Source: UBA10449 sp005883585 (GTDB taxonomy: Bacteria > Chloroflexota > Dormibacteria > Dormibacterales > Dormibacteraceae). Taken from it: a stretch of 20,697 nucleotides of DNA. The stretch is taken from contig VBFD01000134.1 in the NCBI GenBank assembly GCA_005883585.1, positions 1 to 20,697 on the forward strand, given 5' to 3'. The notes beneath the pieces were generated by a model. That model was given only the letters and a program-made list of their open reading frames with translations, ran no database searches and had not been told where the DNA came from. How positions within the stretch are numbered: position 1 is the stretch's first letter; the number at the start of each line of letters is the position of its first letter. Shown here one piece after another: positions 7,392 to 13,781 of the stretch. A program made the position numbers and the translations under genes.

Positions 7392-7938
7392 TATCGCCTC
7401 CGTTCCCACCCTGGTCGGCGGACGCGTTGCGCCATTCTCGCTGGATCAGGCCGGGACCGTTGGCGTGATAGGTGAACCCGAAGCTGGGGATGTCATAGGT
7501 CGCCGCTGCTCCGTAAACAGTGGCCACGAATCCCTTGGTGGTGTCGCATCCCGAGTCGCAGGTGGCGTTGGGGTTGAACGCGCCGTGGCTGACCACGATC
7601 ATGAAGTTGCCGGAGAAGCTGCCGGCCACACCCGAATCGATGGTGCTTCCCTTCGTCCCGCTGGGGTCGCAGGCATCGGGGCTAGGGCCCGCCACGGTTA
7701 CAAATCGGGCGCTGATGAAGGTCTCGGTGGCGTTGTAAGTGCTATCTGTGTTCGGCGACGTCGCGGCGTCGAAGACCCGCATGTAGGTGTCGTCGGCCCA
7801 GCTGTTGCCACAGGTGCCCGAATCGGGCGTTCCGCTGCTGATGGGGCCGTAATGGACGGAATCCGGCCCGGCGCTCACCGTCATTGGCACGGCAGCGAGA
7901 GCCAGGATGGACACGGTCAAAGACAGCCAGCGCTTCAT
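7378..7938 (-). CDS. small secreted protein of unknown function
   Basis: A 186-residue exported protein with a clear signal peptide (MKRWLSLTVSILALAAVP, cleavage near VSAGP at about residue 23). The mature part is rich in Ser, Thr, Gly, Asp and Asn and has four cysteines (GTCGN, DACDP, ATCDSGCD), which fits an extracellular disulfide-bonded beta domain. I recognise no family or active site. The ATG at 7938 has a strong ribosome-binding site: on this strand GGGAGGG stands about six bases upstream. It shares the 92-bp upstream region with the divergent membrane-protein gene. Its 3' end overlaps the convergent methyltransferase by 14 bp. Confidence 0.72.
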   Translation of the reverse strand: MKRWLSLTVSILALAAVPMTVSAGPDSVHYGPISSGTPDSGTCGNSWADDTYMRVFDAATSPNTDSTYNATETFISARFVTVAGPSPDACDPSGTKGSTIDSGVAGSFSGNFMIVVSHGAFNPNATCDSGCDTTKGFVATVYGAAATYDIPSFGFTYHANGPGLIQREWRNASADQGGNGGDIRTS

Positions 7939-7977
7939 GGGTTGCCCTCCCTTAACCCGGCCTGAAGAAGGCCTTAT

Positions 7978-7998
7978 TTTGACGCAGGCTTTGACGCA
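7978..7998. repeat. direct repeat TTTGACGCA, 12-bp period
   Basis: Two identical 9-bp copies separated by GGC in a divergent intergenic region. Tandem same-face sites with about one helical turn of spacing are typical of some activator or response-regulator boxes; no regulator is identified. Confidence 0.5.
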
Positions 7999-8018
7999 AT
8001 GGGGCCTATCCGGGGCTC

Positions 8019-8024
8019 GATAAT
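8019..8024 (+). promoter_or_regulatory. -10 box of the duplicated membrane-protein gene
   Basis: GATAAT (5 of 6 to consensus) ends six bases before the ATG at 8031, again the leaderless spacing. The nearest TTGACG (7991-7996) is 22 bases upstream, too far for a normal -35 box. Confidence 0.45.
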
Positions 8025-8030
8025 CTGCCT

Positions 8031-8318
8031 ATGAGTTTTAGCGAGCTTTTACTGATCATCGCGTTCGTGGTTTTCGTGGTTGCCGCGATCGGCCTCAGCT
8101 ACAAGAAAACGGATCTGATCGCCGTGGGTCTGGCGCTCTGGTCTCTGGCTGAGCTGATCCCTCGGCTCTCGGGCATCACGCTCAGCGTCATCCTCCTGAT
8201 CCTGGCGTTCGTCGCCTTCGTACTCGCCGCGATCGGCTGGCGTTACAAGAAGATCGGCATGATCGCGGTCGGGCTAGCCCTATGGATGGCGTCGATCGTC
8301 ATCCCGATGTTCATCCAC
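8031..8318 (+). repeat. intragenic tandem duplication, 2 x 144 bp
   Basis: Codons 1-48 (8031-8174) and 49-96 (8175-8318) encode homologous units with an exact 144-bp period and no insertion or deletion. The copies are about 54% identical in protein; the DNA has diverged, mainly at third positions, so the duplication is not recent. Confidence 0.75.
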
Positions 8319-8321
8319 TAG
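8031..8321 (+). CDS. four-helix membrane protein built from a tandem duplication
   Basis: A 96-residue integral membrane protein of unknown function. It consists of two copies of a 48-residue unit (1-48 and 49-96) with 26 of 48 positions identical. Each unit has a hydrophobic helix (LLIIAFVVFVVAAIG or LLILAFVAFVLAAIG), a short basic turn with YKK (24-26 and 72-74) and a second helix with IAVGLALW (30-37 and 78-85), ending in a proline. The expected topology is four membrane segments with both basic YKK turns on the cytoplasmic side. No catalytic or transport motif is seen. It has no ribosome-binding site and is probably leaderless. The stop shares a CTAG with the convergent permease gene. Confidence 0.75.
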   Translation: MSFSELLLIIAFVVFVVAAIGLSYKKTDLIAVGLALWSLAELIPRLSGITLSVILLILAFVAFVLAAIGWRYKKIGMIAVGLALWMASIVIPMFIH

Positions 8322-9139
8322 GACTCGACACTCAGCGGAGCGGCGGGAACCCTCGCCGCGCCGCCCCCGCCGGTGAGGCGCGCGGCGATTACGACCGGCA
8401 CGATCGTGACCAGGATCACGAACGACACGACCACGTTCACCTCAGGCAGCCTCTGCCCTAGCCGGATGGCGCCGAAGATCCAGATGGGCAGCGTGTTCTG
8501 CGCGCCGGCGGTGAACGTCGTGACGATGACCTCGTCGAACGAAAGCGCGAACGCCAGCATGGCTCCGGCCACCACCGACGTCGATATGAGCGGAAGCGTG
8601 ATGTCCCGGAAGGTCTGAAAGCCGCTCGCGCCGAGGTCCATGGCGGCCTCGATGAGCGATCCCTGGCTCCGCCGCAATCGCGCGAGCACGTTGTTGTAGA
8701 CGACCACGATGCAGAACGTCGTGTGCCCGACCACGATCGTCCAGAAGGAAAGCCGCACGGCGCCGAAGCTGAAGAACGCATTGAGCGCTATCCCGGTGAT
8801 GATCCCTGGCAGCGCCAGCGGCAGCACGAACAGCAGGCTGATGGCGTCCCGCCCGAAGAAGGTCATCCGGTGGATGGCGAACGCGGCGCAGGAGCCGAGC
8901 ACAAGGGAGAGCGCCGTGGCCGCCAGCCCCGCTTGCACCGAAAGCCCGAGAGCGGTCCGGATCTCGGGGTCGTTCCACGTCGCAGTGAACCACTTGAACG
9001 TGAGGCCGGGTATCGGCCAGCTCTCGATGTTGGAGGTGTTGAACGCGTAGAAGAAGATGAGGAGGATAGGGATGAAGAGGAAGAGAAGGATCAGGGCGAC
9101 CCAGATCCTGAGTGCGACCTTCGTCCAGAAACTTTCCAA
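8318..9139 (-). CDS. potC: polyamine-type ABC transporter permease, PotC/YdcV-like
   Basis: A 273-residue inner-membrane permease, one half of the channel for the amine importer of this operon. The protein has about six membrane segments, and the cytoplasmic EAA loop that contacts the ATPase is visible at about 164-183 (EAAMDLGASGFQTFRDITLP). N-terminal and length features match PotC/YdcV proteins (about 260-280 residues). It is the last gene of the six-gene operon. Its start is a TTG directly after the TAA stop of the preceding permease gene (TAATTG), with GAGG eight bases upstream, so its translation is probably coupled. The stop overlaps that of the convergent small membrane protein within a single CTAG. 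The substrate is inferred from the operon. Confidence 0.92.
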   Translation of the reverse strand: MESFWTKVALRIWVALILLFLFIPILLIFFYAFNTSNIESWPIPGLTFKWFTATWNDPEIRTALGLSVQAGLAATALSLVLGSCAAFAIHRMTFFGRDAISLLFVLPLALPGIITGIALNAFFSFGAVRLSFWTIVVGHTTFCIVVVYNNVLARLRRSQGSLIEAAMDLGASGFQTFRDITLPLISTSVVAGAMLAFALSFDEVIVTTFTAGAQNTLPIWIFGAIRLGQRLPEVNVVVSFVILVTIVPVVIAARLTGGGGAARVPAAPLSVES

Positions 9140-10051
9140 TTACACGGCCTCGAAGGCGCCCAGGCGTCTGGCGATGAGCAGGTACACAGCCATGATCGCC
9201 ACCGGCACCATCGCCAATGCCGCCGCGAACGGCACGTTGTTGGCGATGCCGACGCTGCTGTAAACGACGTTGCCTATGAACGTCGATCCGGCGCCTCCGA
9301 CCAGGATCGGCGTGATGTAGTCGCCCAGCGTCAGCGAGAAGGTGAAGATGGAGCCGGCCACCACGCCGGGGATCGCGAGCGGAATCACCACATCGAGCAC
9401 GGCCCGCCATCGCGGCGCGCCGAGGTCGGCCGCCGCCTCGAGGAGCGACTCGGGCACTCGTTCGAGCGCGGCGTACGTCGGGATGATCATGAACGGCAGC
9501 CAGATATACGAGAAGACGATCCACATCGCCGGGATCGTGTAGCCGATGTTGGCCGGCGGGAGCCCGATCGACTGCAGGCTCCAGTTGAGGATTCCGCTGT
9601 GGTTGAGGATGAGGATCCACGCGTACACGCGCGCGAGGTAAGACGCCCATAGGGGCAGCAGCACCGCCGCGAACAGGATGGTCTGGGTCCGTCGCGTTGC
9701 GACGCGAGCCATGAAATAGGCGAATGGAAACGCGAGCACGGCATCGGTGATCGTGACCAGGGCCGCAAGGCCGACGGTGCGGCCGATGATCAGCCGATAT
9801 GCGGGCTCGTTGAGGATGAGCGCGAAGTTGTCGAGGTTCCAGACCTGGACGATCTGGGTCGTGAACGTGTCGATCGTCCAGAACGCCGTCACGAGCAGAA
9901 GGACGAGAGACGTCAGGTAAATGAGCACGAACCAGGCGAGAGGAGGTGTCAGCAGCAGCGCTGATCGAAGCCAGGGCAAACGCCAGAAAAGGCCCTGGAG
10001 GGGGGCGGCCCCGCGATTCTTGCGGAGCCGCCCTGCAGTCGTTACCGCCAA
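9140..10051 (-). CDS. potB: polyamine-type ABC transporter permease, PotB/YdcU-like
   Basis: A 303-residue inner-membrane permease that pairs with the next gene product. It has about six membrane segments, the first at roughly 31-57, and the EAA loop at about 203-224 (LLEAAADLGAPRWRAVLDVV). Size and layout fit PotB/YdcU. The predicted start is a TTG 15 bases after the stop of the binding-protein gene, with no clear ribosome-binding site. A 12-bp hairpin covers codons about 7-16. An in-frame TTG at 9979 (codon 25) would place the hairpin between the genes and still keep the first membrane segment, so the start is uncertain. The hairpin may hold permease output below that of the binding protein. 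Confidence 0.9.
   Translation of the reverse strand: MAVTTAGRLRKNRGAAPLQGLFWRLPWLRSALLLTPPLAWFVLIYLTSLVLLLVTAFWTIDTFTTQIVQVWNLDNFALILNEPAYRLIIGRTVGLAALVTITDAVLAFPFAYFMARVATRRTQTILFAAVLLPLWASYLARVYAWILILNHSGILNWSLQSIGLPPANIGYTIPAMWIVFSYIWLPFMIIPTYAALERVPESLLEAAADLGAPRWRAVLDVVIPLAIPGVVAGSIFTFSLTLGDYITPILVGGAGSTFIGNVVYSSVGIANNVPFAAALAMVPVAIMAVYLLIARRLGAFEAV
10003..10033 (-). ncRNA. strong mRNA hairpin at the binding-protein/permease junction
   Basis: On the minus-strand transcript GGGCGGCTCCGC pairs with GCGGGGCCGCCC: 12 pairs with one G-U and a 7-base loop. It begins 34 bases after the stop of the binding-protein gene, inside the annotated 5' end of the first permease gene. Hairpins at this position in importer operons often protect the binding-protein mRNA and lower downstream expression. 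Confidence 0.5.
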
Positions 10052-10066
10052 ATCACGCGGTGCAAA

Positions 10067-11269
10067 TTACGCGGTGATCGTGGTCCAGGCCGTCTGCCAC
10101 TGCGCGTAGGGGATGCAGTTGCTGCTCCCGTCCGGGCAGGTGGCGATCGGCGTCTTCCAGAACTTGATCGTGTTGAAGTAGGAACCCGGCGCGTCGGCGT
10201 GGTACTGCGCGCACGAGCCCGCCTGAAGTGACTCCATCTCCTGGCACGCCATCGTGTTCACCGGCGTCTCGCCGAAGAACAGCGCCTGCTCCGCCTGCAC
10301 CTTTGCCGTGCTCACGTACGCGGTCCAGAGGTACGCGCAGTTGGGGTGCGGGGCGTTGGTCGCGAGCATCCATGTGTCGCCCCATCCGGTCGCGCCTTCG
10401 GTCGGAATGGTGTCGGCGACGGCCACCTTGCCATCTAGCTTGAGCTGGATGGTCTGGTATGGCCACGCGGCTCCGACGACGACGTCTCCGTTCTCGAAGA
10501 GCGTGATCTCATCACCGGCCGTGCCCCAGTACTTCTTGATCAGAGGCCGCTGCTGCTTCAGCAAGGCAACCGACGCGTCGAACTGCTTCTGCGTCAGCTC
10601 GTACGGGTCTTTGATCCCGAGGTTGGGCTGCGTCTTCATGAGATAGAGCGCGGCGTCAGCGATCTGGATCGGGTTGTCGGGCACAGTCACCAGGCCCTTG
10701 TTGGCCGGGTCGTAGATGACGCTCCAGCTCGTGGGCGCGTTCGGGAACTTCTTGGTGCTGTAGAGCAGGGTGTTCGGGCCCCACTGCAGCGAGATGCCGT
10801 AGTGGATGCCGTTGATCGTGTTGTAGGCAGGAGCTTTGAAGTACGTCTGGAAGTTCTTGAAGTCGGGGATGAGGTCGGTGCTCATCGGTTTGACGTCACC
10901 GCCGTAGATCAGGCGCAGGTCGGCGTCACCCGATGCCGAAACCATGTCCCACTGACCGCCTCCACCGCCCTTCATGAGGCTCACCATCTCGTCTGACGAT
11001 CCGGCGTACTTGGCGTTGACCTTGCATCCGGTGTTGGCGGTGAACTGCTTCACCCACGAGTCGTCGACGTAACCCTCCCACGCGATGAGGTTGAGCTGGC
11101 CTTCTCCCGGGCCGACCGAGGTCGGAGGCTTCATGCCGGCGGTCGGGGGCTGCGCAGCGGTCGAACCGCCAGTCGTCGGGTTCGAGCCGCACGCGGTGAT
11201 CGTGATCACAGCCGCGGCGGCGAGCGTTCCCAGCCGTACCCACATGGCCGGGGCTTCGATCGATCTCAT
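10067..11269 (-). CDS. ydcS: amine-binding lipoprotein of the ABC importer, YdcS-like
   Basis: A 400-residue extracytoplasmic substrate-binding lipoprotein. The signal peptide ends in a lipobox (ITAC) with the lipidated cysteine at residue 27, followed by a Gly/Pro/Thr-rich linker to about residue 55. The binding domain matches the E. coli YdcS/PotD group: LIAWEGYVDD, SSDEMVSLM, DMVSASGDADLRLI, QWGPNTLLYSTKKFP, IADAALYLMKTQPNLGI, EGATGWGDTWML and FWKTPIA all have close YdcS counterparts as I recall them. Putrescine or another short amine is the likely ligand. The ATG at 11269 is chosen because AGGAGAGGT lies upstream and inside the end of the ATPase gene, five bases away, implying coupling; an upstream in-frame extension would bury the signal peptide. 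Confidence 0.93.
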   Translation of the reverse strand: MRSIEAPAMWVRLGTLAAAAVITITACGSNPTTGGSTAAQPPTAGMKPPTSVGPGEGQLNLIAWEGYVDDSWVKQFTANTGCKVNAKYAGSSDEMVSLMKGGGGGQWDMVSASGDADLRLIYGGDVKPMSTDLIPDFKNFQTYFKAPAYNTINGIHYGISLQWGPNTLLYSTKKFPNAPTSWSVIYDPANKGLVTVPDNPIQIADAALYLMKTQPNLGIKDPYELTQKQFDASVALLKQQRPLIKKYWGTAGDEITLFENGDVVVGAAWPYQTIQLKLDGKVAVADTIPTEGATGWGDTWMLATNAPHPNCAYLWTAYVSTAKVQAEQALFFGETPVNTMACQEMESLQAGSCAQYHADAPGSYFNTIKFWKTPIATCPDGSSNCIPYAQWQTAWTTITA

Positions 11270-11274
11270 TCTTC

Positions 11275-12339
11275 CTACCTCTCCTTGCTTGTCTCTACCG
11301 CCGCGGGTTTCGGTTCGGGCGGCTGCTGTTGATCGAGCACGTAAGTATGCTCGGGCGCCCACCCGAGCCGTATCCGGCGGCCCTCGTAGTGCAGCTCATC
11401 GTCCGCAGCCTCCATATTCTGGCGCACGGCCACCAGCTGCTCGCCGCGGTCGAGGCGGACGTTGTAGCGGGTCGACTGCCCCACGTAGATGACCTGTTCC
11501 ACGATTCCGGGCTCGACTGTCATGCCTGGTTCCGGAGTGTCGTTCTCGCGCAGCATGTGCAACTTTTCCGGCCGGACGACGAAGCGGACGCCGTCGCGAG
11601 TCAAGAGGTTGGAGATGCCGATGAACCCGGCCACGAACTCGGTCGCCGGGCGCTCGTAAACATCGACGGGCGGGCCGACTTGCTCGATGCGCCCGTTCGC
11701 CATCACGGCGACCCGGTCGCTCATGGTGAGCGCCTCCTCCTGGTCGTGTGTGACGTAGACGAAGGTGATACCCACCTGCTTCTGGATCCGCTTCAGCTCG
11801 AGCTGCATCTCCTGGCGGAGCTTGAGGTCCAGGGCACCGAGAGGCTCGTCGAGGAGCAGGACCTCGGGTTCGTTGATGACGGCTCGAGCCAGGGCGACGC
11901 GCTGGCGCTGGCCGCCGGACAGCTGGTTGGGCCGACGCTTGTCAAGGCCGACCAGGCGCACCATCCTCAGCGCGCGATCGACCCGCTGCTTGCGCTCTGC
12001 CGCCGGGACGCCCTTGACCTTCAGCCCGTAACCGATGTTGTCGCCCACGGTCATGTGGGGGAAGAGCGCGTAGTCCTGAAACACGGTGTTCGTCTCGCGC
12101 TGGTGCGGTGGCACCGCGGTGACGTCGCGTCCGCCCAGCTCGATCCTGCCGCCATCTGGACGCTCGAAGCCGGCGATCAGCCGGAGCAGCGTCGTTTTCC
12201 CAGATCCGGACGGGCCGAGGAGGGTGAAGAACTCGCCTTCCTCTACGGTCAGGTCGATCCCGGCGACCGCGACCACCTGTCCGTAGTTCTTGCGCACCCC
12301 CTCGAGGCGCAGGGCCGCCGGCTTTTGTGAAGTGTTCAG
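11275..12339 (-). CDS. potA: polyamine-type ABC transporter ATPase, PotA/YdcT-like
   Basis: A 354-residue cytoplasmic ATPase that powers the importer. Numbering from the proposed start: Walker A GPSGSGKTT (42-50), Q-loop Q88 in NTVFQDYALF, signature LSGGQRQR (140-147), Walker B VLLLDEP (160-166), D-loop GALD (168-171) and switch histidine H198 in VTHD. A TOBE-type regulatory domain follows from about 240. Length fits PotA-family proteins. The start is unusual: no ATG, GTG or TTG exists near the expected N-terminus. CTG at 12337-12339 overlaps the TGA of the dehydrogenase gene (CTGA), copying the ATGA overlap one gene upstream. The next GTG (12297) would remove the first beta-strand (ALRLEGV), so CTG is preferred. 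A sequencing error cannot be excluded. Confidence 0.88.
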   Translation of the reverse strand: MNTSQKPAALRLEGVRKNYGQVVAVAGIDLTVEEGEFFTLLGPSGSGKTTLLRLIAGFERPDGGRIELGGRDVTAVPPHQRETNTVFQDYALFPHMTVGDNIGYGLKVKGVPAAERKQRVDRALRMVRLVGLDKRRPNQLSGGQRQRVALARAVINEPEVLLLDEPLGALDLKLRQEMQLELKRIQKQVGITFVYVTHDQEEALTMSDRVAVMANGRIEQVGPPVDVYERPATEFVAGFIGISNLLTRDGVRFVVRPEKLHMLRENDTPEPGMTVEPGIVEQVIYVGQSTRYNVRLDRGEQLVAVRQNMEAADDELHYEGRRIRLGWAPEHTYVLDQQQPPEPKPAAVETSKER

Positions 12340-13781
12340 TCGAGAGATGCCATCACATGCTTGACCTGCGTGTACTCCTCGAGCGAGTAGATCGACATGT
12401 CCTTGCCGTAGCCGCTCTGCTTGTAACCGCCGTGCGGCATCTCGTTGACCAGAGGGATGTGGGTGTTGATCCACACCGTGCCGAACTGAAGGCGGCGAGC
12501 CATCCGCAGCGCGCGGCCGACGTCGCGTGTCCAGACCGAGGCAGCAAGTCCGTAATCGACCGAGTTCGCCCATTCGAGCGCCTGGTCCTCGTCGGTGAAC
12601 TGCTGGATCGTGACCACGGGTCCGAAAACCTCGCGCTTGACGATCTCCGCGTCCGGTCCGGGTGGGAGGACGATCGTCGGCTCGTACCAGGACCCGGCTC
12701 GCTTGATGCGGGCGCCTCCGGTTGCGACCTCGGCTCCCGCCTTGCGCGCGCGCTCGACGAAGCCGGATACGCGCTCGAGCTGCTCCTCGGAGACGAGCGG
12801 CCCCATGTCGGTGTCCTTGGCGGCCGGATCGCCCACCTTCAGCGATTCCACCGCGGGCACGAGGTCTTTCACCAGCTTGTCGTGAATCCGGGGCCCGGCG
12901 ATCACGCGCGTCGCGGAGGTGCAGTCCTGGCCCGCGTTGAAGAAGCCGCCGATCTTGATTCCCTCGACGACCGCGTTGAGGTCAGCGTCGTCGAACACGA
13001 TGACCGGCGCCTTGCCGCCCAGCTCGAGGTGCACGCGCTTCAACGTCGAGGCGGCCTCGCGCGCCACGATCTTCCCAGTGGCGACATCGCCGGTCAGCGA
13101 GACCATGTTCACGCCCGGGTGCCGGACGAGCGCCGCGCCTACCACTTCGCCGTCACCGGTGACGACGTTGAGGACGCCCTTCGGAAAGATGTCCTCAGCC
13201 AGCTCGGCCAGGCGCAGCAGGCTGAGCGGCGTCCATTCGGACGGCTTGATGACGACGGTGTTGCCCGCGGCAAGCGCTGGGCCAAGCTTCCATGCGGCCA
13301 TCATCAGCGGGTAGTTCCAGGGCGCTATCGAGCCGACCACGCCAAGCGGCTCGCGCCGAAGGATGCTCGTGAAGCCCTTCATGTACTCACCCGAGGCCCG
13401 GCCTTCGAGCAGGCGGGCGGCGCCCGCGAAGAACCGGAAGCAGTCGGCGATGGGCGGGATCTCTTCGGAGATGGTCGGAGCCAGCGGCTTGCCGACGTTC
13501 TCCGACTCGATCTGCGCCAGCTCCTCGCCGTGCAATGTGATGACCTCGGCGAGCTGGAGCAAGCGCTCGCTTCGCTCGCGCGGTGTGGTGTCGAACCAGA
13601 CGTCTTCGTAGGCATTGCGGGCAGCCCTGACCGCCAGGTTGGCGTCCTCCTCGGTTCCCTTCGGCACCGAGGCGATGACCTTGCCGGTGGCGGGGTTGAC
13701 GACGTCCTGGTGGTCGCGACCGGTGCCCGGCACCCACTTGCCGTCGATGAACATCTCTCGGCTCTTCAGCGTCGTGCTCAT
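12336..13781 (-). CDS. patD: gamma-aminobutyraldehyde dehydrogenase
   Basis: A 481-residue cytoplasmic NAD-dependent aldehyde dehydrogenase that would oxidise 4-aminobutyraldehyde, the deaminated form of putrescine, to GABA. The catalytic pair is C287 in AGQDCTSA and E253 in HLELGGKAP. Long stretches resemble E. coli PatD (YdcW) as I recall it: EIPPIADCFRFFAGAARLLEG, APWNYPLMMAAWKLGPALAA, FDDADLNAVVEG and EMPHGGYKQSGYGKDMS near the end. In the NAD-binding turn SLTGDVATG an aspartate takes the usual serine position. The ATG forms a 4-base ATGA overlap with gabT, with GAGGAG seven bases upstream. Betaine-aldehyde or other amino-aldehyde activity is possible within this family, but the importer and GabT context supports GABA formation. 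Confidence 0.92.
   Translation of the reverse strand: MSTTLKSREMFIDGKWVPGTGRDHQDVVNPATGKVIASVPKGTEEDANLAVRAARNAYEDVWFDTTPRERSERLLQLAEVITLHGEELAQIESENVGKPLAPTISEEIPPIADCFRFFAGAARLLEGRASGEYMKGFTSILRREPLGVVGSIAPWNYPLMMAAWKLGPALAAGNTVVIKPSEWTPLSLLRLAELAEDIFPKGVLNVVTGDGEVVGAALVRHPGVNMVSLTGDVATGKIVAREAASTLKRVHLELGGKAPVIVFDDADLNAVVEGIKIGGFFNAGQDCTSATRVIAGPRIHDKLVKDLVPAVESLKVGDPAAKDTDMGPLVSEEQLERVSGFVERARKAGAEVATGGARIKRAGSWYEPTIVLPPGPDAEIVKREVFGPVVTIQQFTDEDQALEWANSVDYGLAASVWTRDVGRALRMARRLQFGTVWINTHIPLVNEMPHGGYKQSGYGKDMSIYSLEEYTQVKHVMASLD

Larger units (their letters stand above)
7939..8030. other. divergent intergenic region with repeats
   Basis: These 92 bp separate two divergent genes. They hold a weak hairpin GGCCT-GAAGA-AGGCC (7959-7973) followed by TTATTTT on the plus strand, and a direct repeat of TTTGACGCA (7978-7986 and 7990-7998). 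GATAAT before the ATG at 8031 is described separately. Confidence 0.5.

Noticed and set aside
11329..12330. A 333-codon open frame antisense to the transporter ATPase
   Set aside because: The opposite strand carries all ABC ATPase motifs; this frame has none of its own and no promoter or ribosome-binding site.
12336..13781. Annotation of the aldehyde dehydrogenase as betaine-aldehyde dehydrogenase
   Set aside because: The nearby dimethylglycine-type enzyme made this tempting, but the sequence blocks resemble PatD/YdcW more closely and the operon carries a YdcS-type binding protein and GabT.
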